Source of the DNA: a virus
IMG/VR virus record: IMGVR_UViG_3300046167_000066
Coordinates: 1-34,182 of that record
DNA length: 34,182 bases
Direction: 5' to 3' (one strand)
Position 1 is the stretch's first letter, and each line of letters begins with the position of its first letter. The notes under the pieces were generated by a model. It was not told the origin of the DNA. It was given only the letters and a program-made list of their open reading frames with translations, and searched no databases. The translations under genes and the position numbers were made by a program. Below, piece after piece: positions 28,905 to 34,182 of the stretch.

Positions 28905-28990
28905 AGATGCACGAGTGCTTTATGATGTTATCATTTATGAAAGACAAAGCAGAAGCTGAAGCTAAACAATTAAAAAGTAAAATAAAATGA
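28736..28990 (+). CDS. -1 frameshift extension of the tail assembly chaperone (GT-like)
   Basis: In the 0 frame the ribosome reads CTT TTT TTT TAT; slipping back one base on T TTT TTT (28730-28736) gives TTA TCA TTT AGG and 84 more residues to the TGA at 28988-28990. The full fusion is about 245 residues. The extension reads LSFRNRLVES..., with SAISQFGTKWGWYQSIYG and a Lys/Glu-rich helical end; it is clearly protein-like and overlaps the next ATG by ATGA. Long-tailed phages make such fusions in a fixed low ratio to bind tube subunits and the tape measure. The +1 frame meets TAG at 28744 at once, so -1 is the only option. Confidence 0.75.
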   Translation, partial: LSFRNRLVESYDELFGGQTGNEFSAISQFGTKWGWYQSIYGLAQGDIRRFENITKLKMHECFMMLSFMKDKAEAEAKQLKSKIK

Positions 28991-29460
28991 GTCAACAAGG
29001 GATAAGAGGTTTTTATCAATTAACAGAAACAATTAAAACACAGTTGTTAGATGATGCAAACGTCAATATTGTAACTACAGGAGATATAACAGAAATAGAT
29101 TTATCTAAGCAAACTATATTTCCTCTATGTCATATTATGGTTAATAGTGTAAGTACACAAGAACAGGTACTAGCATTTAATATTACTGTTATGGCTATGG
29201 ATATAGTAGATGTAGAAAAAGAAGCTACTACAGATTTATTTAGAGGTAATGATAACCAACACGATGTACTTAATACTCAATTAGCAGTTTTAAATAAACT
29301 TGTTATGGTTCTTAGAAAAGGAGACTTATACACGACTAAATACCAATTAGAAGGAGACCCTACTTGTGAACCTTTCTTTGATAGATTTGAGAATCAGTTA
29401 GCAGGATGGGCTTGTACTATGGATATTCTTATAGAAAACGATATTACTATATGCAACTAA
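28987..29460 (+). CDS. Tail terminator-like protein
   Basis: 157 residues: an N-terminal helix (GIRGFYQLTETIKTQLLDD), strands (TIFPLCHIMVNSV, VLAFNITVMAMDIVDV), then NQHDVLNTQLAVLNKLVMVL and a final beta hairpin (AGWACTMDILIEND). This order matches small tail-completion/terminator proteins that cap the tube and join it to the head. It follows the chaperone with an ATGA overlap. Family assignment is by pattern and position. Confidence 0.5.
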   Translation: MSQQGIRGFYQLTETIKTQLLDDANVNIVTTGDITEIDLSKQTIFPLCHIMVNSVSTQEQVLAFNITVMAMDIVDVEKEATTDLFRGNDNQHDVLNTQLAVLNKLVMVLRKGDLYTTKYQLEGDPTCEPFFDRFENQLAGWACTMDILIENDITICN

Positions 29461-29939
29461 AAGAAACTAAAAACATATTGAATAAGTTTGCTAAGTATGT
29501 GATACAACAATCTCGTAGTAACCTGACAAAAAATAAAAAGAACAGTTCTAAGGCACTTTATAATAGTTTAGATTTTAAGTATAAGACAGTTAATGGAGGA
29601 ATAGGCATACAGTTTCTTATGGATGAATATGGCTTATATCAAGACAAAGGGGTAAGTGGAAAGAAAAAGAAATATAATACTCCTTTCAGTTATAAAGATA
29701 AAATGCCTCCTAGTTCTGCTTTAGATAAATGGAGTGTAAGAAAAGGTATAGCTCCAAGAGACAAGAGTGGAAAGTTCATACCTAGAAAATCTATAAACTT
29801 CTTAATAGCAAGAAGCATATACAATAAAGGAATCAAACCAAGTCTATTTTTTACTAAACCATTTGAAAAGGCTTATAAAGATTTACCAAAAGATTTAGTT
29901 AAAGGATTTATAAACGATATAGAAATAACAATAGAATGA
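29451..29939 (+). CDS. HK97 gp10-like neck/tail protein (putative)
   Basis: 162 residues from ATG 29451 (MQLKETKNILNKF); the in-frame ATG 29406 would force a 55-nt overlap with the upstream gene and is less likely. N-terminal basic helix, a VNGGIGIQFLMDEYGLYQDKGVSG segment and PSLFFTKPFEKAYKDLP near the end resemble the HK97 gp10/minor neck group, where YGxxxDxGt is common. The role would be head-tail joining. Overlaps neighbours by 10 and 4 nt. Confidence 0.5.
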   Translation: MQLKETKNILNKFAKYVIQQSRSNLTKNKKNSSKALYNSLDFKYKTVNGGIGIQFLMDEYGLYQDKGVSGKKKKYNTPFSYKDKMPPSSALDKWSVRKGIAPRDKSGKFIPRKSINFLIARSIYNKGIKPSLFFTKPFEKAYKDLPKDLVKGFINDIEITIE

Positions 29940-31297
29940 GTACAATAATAAATGCAAGAAGTCCATATTATATAAAAGTAGAACCTGCTTCAGGTACACT
30001 TAGTTCAACTAGAATGAGCTTATATATATATTCAGGAACTTTTACAACAGACAAACCTGGAAGTCCACAATATATTATAGACAAAGATATCATAGGTTCT
30101 AACAATTATGTTATATATGAGATCACAGAGCTTATTAGAGATTATCTAAACACAGAGTATGCAAGTTTTGCTACAGATGGAGTATGGGTAGAAGCAGACA
30201 TCACATTAACTAAAACAGTTGGAACTGAAACACAGCTTTTAGATTATCTTTCTTTTGATGGTTATGGATATTTCGAGGATGGAGTTAATCCAAGAACTTT
30301 AATAGACCCAGTAAACACTTTAGTAGATTCAACAACTACAGGTACAACTACATCTTATAAACTAATAGATAGTGGTCAAACATTCTTAACAAGTGTAGCA
30401 ATAGGAGATACAGTTTACAATGATACAGATACAACAGAAACAACAATAACAGCTATAGATAGTGATACACAACTTTCTATAAAGAATGATATAATGACTA
30501 CAGGAGAAGATTATAGAATAGTAGGAACTCCTAACTATACTCCACAGTATCTGCAATCAAATACTAAGATATATTTTAAACAAGGTACTGATATAGTATT
30601 TCCTGTATTTGCAGAAGCTGCACCATTAATAGAATTTACAAGTGGAGGAGGAGCTAATGTATTTTGGGAAGAAGTAGAAAACTTTTGGAATTTATATGAT
30701 GTAAGTTGGGGTAATGTTTTAAATGACATACAAGTAAGCGATTCTACAAACTCTACACAAAAGATAGTATATATTAGAGTAACTCCTACTGATACTTTAA
30801 TAACAGGAGATACAATTACTATAACAAGCTCAGTAGGTACTTCACAAGTAACAACACTTACACTAGAAGCAGTATGTGAACCTAAGTATCAAGAATTACA
30901 AGTTATATTCTATAATAAGTTTGGAGCATTACAGATTATGCCTTTCTATAAAAAGTCAGTAGATAGTATAAACACAAATTCAGATAGTTATAAGCGTAAC
31001 TTAATGGAGTTTGCTACTGACCCTACATACAATACAGAGAAACATCAAATAAGACAGTTTCACGTTACAGGTAAAGAAGCAATAACAATGAATACAGGCT
31101 TTATACAAGAGAGTTTTAATGAGGTTATAAAACAAATGATGCTAAGTGAACAAGTGTGGGTAGATAATGGCACAGAGGTACTCCCAATCACTTTAAACAC
31201 TAAGAGTTTACAATTTAAGAAATCAGTAAATGACAAGCTCATAAATTACACAGTTGATTTCGAGTATGCGTTTAATAAAATAAATGACATTAGATAA
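29936..31297 (+). CDS. Tail protein, 453 aa (function unknown)
   Basis: Starts MSTIINARSPYYIKV; many beta strands with Thr/Ser-rich loops, a VIYEITELIRDYLNTEYASF helix and a repeated TTI/TQ motif region around 150-200. A C-terminal part (IRQFHVTGKEAITMNTGFI, VNDKLINYTVDFEYAFNKIND) recalls tail proteins of Bacteroidota phages. A distal-tail or baseplate-adjacent structural role fits the position between neck genes and a second large tail gene. No enzymatic motif seen. Overlaps both neighbours by 1-4 nt. Confidence 0.55.
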   Translation: MSTIINARSPYYIKVEPASGTLSSTRMSLYIYSGTFTTDKPGSPQYIIDKDIIGSNNYVIYEITELIRDYLNTEYASFATDGVWVEADITLTKTVGTETQLLDYLSFDGYGYFEDGVNPRTLIDPVNTLVDSTTTGTTTSYKLIDSGQTFLTSVAIGDTVYNDTDTTETTITAIDSDTQLSIKNDIMTTGEDYRIVGTPNYTPQYLQSNTKIYFKQGTDIVFPVFAEAAPLIEFTSGGGANVFWEEVENFWNLYDVSWGNVLNDIQVSDSTNSTQKIVYIRVTPTDTLITGDTITITSSVGTSQVTTLTLEAVCEPKYQELQVIFYNKFGALQIMPFYKKSVDSINTNSDSYKRNLMEFATDPTYNTEKHQIRQFHVTGKEAITMNTGFIQESFNEVIKQMMLSEQVWVDNGTEVLPITLNTKSLQFKKSVNDKLINYTVDFEYAFNKINDIR

Positions 31298-33372
31298 TGC
31301 AGAATATTCAATTATATATTGAGGGAAATAGAATGGATATGTTTAAAGATGAGTCAGTATCTCTAACTCAAACTATTCAAAATGTAAAAGACATAGCTAA
31401 AGTATTTACAAACTTTACTAAGACCTTCTCACTACCTGCATCTAAAGGAAATAACAAAGTATTTGAACATTACTATAATTATGATATAGTAGATGGATTT
31501 GATGCAAGAGTAAAAAAGGATTCTACTATTGAATTAAACTATCTCCCTTTTGAAAAAGGTAAGATCAAGCTAGAGGGAGTAGATATGAAGAACAATAAAC
31601 CTTATGCTTATAGAATAACATTCTTTGGTAGTATAGTAGATTTAAAAGATGTTCTTGGAGATGATACCTTACAAGCGTTAGGGTGGTTAGATAACTTTAA
31701 AAAACCTTATAGTTCTTCAGGCATATATACAGGTCTAACAAGTGGTTATGATATAACAGTAGATTCAGTTTCATATACTAAGGCTATGATAACTCCTTTA
31801 ATATCACATACTACTAGACTATTCTATGATAGTACAAATCATACTGCAGAATATCCTGACCCTAATGGTGGAAATTTATATGCACACGGTTCTGGTGAAG
31901 GACATCATCACGGTGTATATTATGGTGAATTAAAATATGCTATTAGATTACATTTAATTATTAAAGCAATAGAGGAGCAATATCCTGAAATAGAATTTAC
32001 TACAGATTTCTTTAATACAAGTAATGATGCTTATTATGGTTTGTATATGTGGCTACATAGAAAGAAAGGAGATGTCAATGACCCTAATCAAGTTTTACAA
32101 TATGAAGAATATGTAGACTTTGGCTTAGATTCGACTATGACAAATGTAATAGCAGTTGGAGAAGAAATAACAGTAACTGGACATACTACAGGAAATAAAC
32201 TACCTACTACATTGACTATAAGACCTAATTCTGCAGAGACAAGTAGATATGAAGTAGAAGTGACTAGAGATGGTTCTACATTTGCTACAGGAAGTGCTGA
32301 AAACTCAGACTTGCAATTAAATATGCAATTACCAAATGGAACATATAAAGTTCTATTAAAAGTAACTGAAGAATTTGTATTTGGAGAAACAGGTGTAGAG
32401 AATGCTGTTGATTGGGAGTTTTCTGACTTATTAGTTCCTGAATCACATACATTTGATGTTACACAGTTTACTGTACCTGCTGAGTTTGAGTTTTTACCTA
32501 CTAAGCAAATACCTACAATGAAATTAATAGACCTTTTAACAGGTGTATTTAAACTCTTTAATTTAACTGCTTTTGTTCAGGATGATGGCAAGATCAAAGT
32601 ACAAACATTAGATAGTTTCTATAGTGGAGGTACGAGTTATGATATAAGTGAATTTGTAGATATTGATTCTAGTCAAGTAGATATAGCTCTACCCTATAGA
32701 GAAATACAATTTCAATATAAAGGACTAGGAACTAAGTTAGCATTACAACACGAGCAACTAAGTAATTCTGGTATAGGGTGGGGAACATTAGAATACAATG
32801 CAAATAGTGGAGAAAACTTAGATGGAGGTATATATACAGTAGAAGCTCCTTTCGAACATATGAAATTTGAAAGACTTAGAGATGGTAATTCAACAACAAC
32901 AACTACAATACAGGTAGGGTGGTGTGTAGATGATAATGATGATGCTTATATTGGAGAACCTATTTTGTTTTATCCTATATATCAACAAAACGAAGATGAG
33001 ATTAGATTTCTAACAGGACAAGATACAGGACAGACTGATACAAATGATTATTATATTCCAAGTAATAGTTTTGCTTTATCTTCTTCTACAAGTGCAATAA
33101 ACATAAACTTCAATGCAGAATTAAATGAGTATACAAGTGATGGTACATTTACTGATACTTTGTTTGATGATTATTATACAACTTACATAACAGATGTATT
33201 TAATATCAAAAGAAGATTATCAAAGTATAAAGCATTTCTTCCATTAAAGATATTAAGAAATTACACATTAGCAGATAGGTTTGTAGTAAACAACAGAAGC
33301 TATAAGATTAATAGTATAAACACTAATCTAGGAACAGGAGAAAGTGAAATAGAATTATTAAACGAGGTATGA
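31297..33372 (+). CDS. Large tail protein, 691 aa (baseplate/hub candidate)
   Basis: N-terminus MQNIQLYIEGNRMDMFKDE then FTKTFSLPASKGNN, then long beta-rich regions and a His-rich stretch (GSGEGHHHGVYYG, about residue 200). The C-terminal YTLADRFVVNNRSYKINSINTNLGTGES type end is one I know from tail proteins of Bacteroides/Flavobacterium prophages. Large size and position immediately before the tape measure gene suggest a hub or tip protein. No lysozyme or peptidase motif was found. Overlaps the next ORF by 4 nt. Confidence 0.55.
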   Translation: MQNIQLYIEGNRMDMFKDESVSLTQTIQNVKDIAKVFTNFTKTFSLPASKGNNKVFEHYYNYDIVDGFDARVKKDSTIELNYLPFEKGKIKLEGVDMKNNKPYAYRITFFGSIVDLKDVLGDDTLQALGWLDNFKKPYSSSGIYTGLTSGYDITVDSVSYTKAMITPLISHTTRLFYDSTNHTAEYPDPNGGNLYAHGSGEGHHHGVYYGELKYAIRLHLIIKAIEEQYPEIEFTTDFFNTSNDAYYGLYMWLHRKKGDVNDPNQVLQYEEYVDFGLDSTMTNVIAVGEEITVTGHTTGNKLPTTLTIRPNSAETSRYEVEVTRDGSTFATGSAENSDLQLNMQLPNGTYKVLLKVTEEFVFGETGVENAVDWEFSDLLVPESHTFDVTQFTVPAEFEFLPTKQIPTMKLIDLLTGVFKLFNLTAFVQDDGKIKVQTLDSFYSGGTSYDISEFVDIDSSQVDIALPYREIQFQYKGLGTKLALQHEQLSNSGIGWGTLEYNANSGENLDGGIYTVEAPFEHMKFERLRDGNSTTTTTIQVGWCVDDNDDAYIGEPILFYPIYQQNEDEIRFLTGQDTGQTDTNDYYIPSNSFALSSSTSAININFNAELNEYTSDGTFTDTLFDDYYTTYITDVFNIKRRLSKYKAFLPLKILRNYTLADRFVVNNRSYKINSINTNLGTGESEIELLNEV

Positions 33373-33515
33373 TACAAAACATTTTAGAATTACTCCAAAT
33401 AGTAAAAGGAGATACAGAAAATATAAAAATAGCTCAAGGTAAGTATAAACTTCCTGAAACATTTAGTGAAACATTTAAACAAATAAAAACAGAAATAAAA
33501 TGGCTCAAAAAGTAG
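33369..33515 (+). CDS. Small tail-operon protein, 48 aa
   Basis: MIQNILELLQIVKGDTENIKIAQGKYKLPETF... two helices, ending in a basic tail. It starts on the upstream stop (ATGA) and overlaps the tape measure start by 16 nt, so it is part of the coupled tail operon. It could be a tape-measure chaperone or a virion peptide; unknown. Confidence 0.5.
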   Translation: MIQNILELLQIVKGDTENIKIAQGKYKLPETFSETFKQIKTEIKWLKK

Positions 33516-34182
33516 TAATAGACATTGATGTAAAAAGTGCAGAAGCTGAGAAGCAAATAGAAAATCTTAATGAAGACCTTAAACAGACAGAAGAAGATTT
33601 AAGTGGCATAGAGGAAGCAGGTGATAAAATGACAGGAGGACTTATTTCTGGATTTAAAGGAATGAGTAAATCTGTTAAGAGTGCAATTAAAGGACTTAAA
33701 ACATTAAGAGGTGCATTAATAGCAACAGGTATTGGTGCTTTTGCATTAGCTATAGTTGCAGTAACAACAGCTTTAACTAATTCAGAAGCAGGACAAAATA
33801 GATTTGCTAAATGGCTTACACAGATTTCAGTAGTCATTGGAAATGTTACAGATATACTTGGAAACTTTGGTAATGCTATATTATCTTTTGTAACAGGTAA
33901 TTTCGATGAAGCTGCAGAATCTATAGCTAAAGTAACAGAAGGTATTAAGAACTTTGGAGAGGAAACTCGTAAAGAATTAGCTATAGCAGGAGAGTTATCT
34001 GATATGAGAGCTAAAGCAGATAAAGCAGAAAGAGATTTACAAGTACAAAGAGCTAAAGCAGATAGAACAAGAGCAGACTTATTAGAGAAAGCAGTAAATA
34101 AAGAGAAGTTTACTGTAGAAGAAAGAATAGGTTTCTTAGAAGAAGCAGGTAGATTAGAAGAAGAAATAACTAATAAAGAAAT
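33500..34182 (+). CDS. Tape measure protein, N-terminal part (continues at base 1)
   Basis: MAQKVVIDIDVKSAEAEKQI..., an N-terminal coiled coil, then a hydrophobic segment (about residues 70-95, GALIATGIGAFALAIVAVTTAL split around the core). A LTNSEAGQNRFAKWLTQIS motif follows that I know from tape measures of Bacteroidota phages, then another charged coiled coil to the window end. The frame passes through the 17-bp terminal repeat without a break into 1-942. It is last in the tail operon driven from element E. Confidence 0.85.
   Translation, partial: MAQKVVIDIDVKSAEAEKQIENLNEDLKQTEEDLSGIEEAGDKMTGGLISGFKGMSKSVKSAIKGLKTLRGALIATGIGAFALAIVAVTTALTNSEAGQNRFAKWLTQISVVIGNVTDILGNFGNAILSFVTGNFDEAAESIAKVTEGIKNFGEETRKELAIAGELSDMRAKADKAERDLQVQRAKADRTRADLLEKAVNKEKFTVEERIGFLEEAGRLEEEITNKE
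34166..34182. repeat. Terminal direct repeat, right copy (circular closure)
   Basis: Identical to bases 1-17. See the left copy; joining here keeps the tape-measure frame intact. Confidence 0.9.

Noticed and set aside
29406-29450. Earlier in-frame ATG for the gp10-like gene
   Set aside because: It would overlap the upstream gene by 55 nt, and the first 15 residues do not look like this family. ATG 29451 gives a short overlap typical of this genome.
1-34182. Integrase, repressor, att sites or CRISPR arrays
   Set aside because: None seen on either strand, so lysogeny is not supported.

Overview
The window is an AT-rich (roughly one-third G+C by eye), gene-dense phage genome. Every gene I can support is on the + strand. 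It looks complete and circularly closed. Bases 1-17 equal bases 34166-34182, and joining there restores one uninterrupted tape-measure gene (33500 to the end, then 1-942). The host is most likely a member of the Bacteroidota, probably Flavobacteriia. The evidence is A-rich leaders without Shine-Dalgarno motifs, TTG-N19-TAnnTTnG type promoters, and families I know from flavobacterial phages (XkdF-type protease, DUF3127 SSB-like protein, DUF6712-like connector, NinG). A tape measure, a tail-assembly chaperone with a frameshift and a tail-terminator-like gene indicate a long-tailed, siphovirus-like virion. I see no integrase, excisionase or repressor, so nothing supports lysogeny.

Layout. 25374-26791: packaging (terminase small and large subunits). 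26792-28211: small accessory genes, a tRNA with anticodon CAU, and two terminators. 28254-33515 and on through the tape measure (33500-942): tail genes. 978-3957: prohead protease, scaffold-like protein, major capsid protein. 4029-15686: tail-tube-like protein, portal, connector and a 1511-residue S74 tail fibre. 15719-18163: lysis and envelope cassette (M15 endolysin, holin-like protein, lipoprotein, secreted thioredoxin-fold protein). 18332-25304: early replication, recombination and regulation (NinG, SSB, nucleotide pyrophosphohydrolase-like protein, DnaB-like helicase, sigma-like factor, RecE-like nuclease, DnaA-domain-IV-like protein, C5 cytosine methyltransferase).

Main surprises. (1) A 3,789-bp direct tandem duplication (3783-7571 and 7572-11360) runs from inside the capsid gene to inside the fibre gene. 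It duplicates four structural genes and leaves a fibre stub and a capsid fragment at the junction; the two copies differ at two synonymous third positions. (2) A bipartite element, CAAAAWW-N12/13-CGATATAT, occurs at five unique sites before late genes. At four of them the ATG starts exactly 12 nt after the CG, which is -35/-10 geometry with the A of ATG near +1 and implies leaderless late mRNAs. The phage-encoded sigma-like factor is the obvious candidate to read it. (3) The tail-assembly chaperone has a T TTT TTT slippery heptamer and a clearly coding -1 extension. (4) A +1-frame ORF of about 171 residues lies inside the methyltransferase, and the methyltransferase changes its isoleucine codon choice exactly across it. 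(5) A perfect 20-nt homopyrimidine mirror repeat of H-DNA type sits between the lysis and replication modules.

Functional assignments rest on reading motifs and on remembered families; no database search was run.
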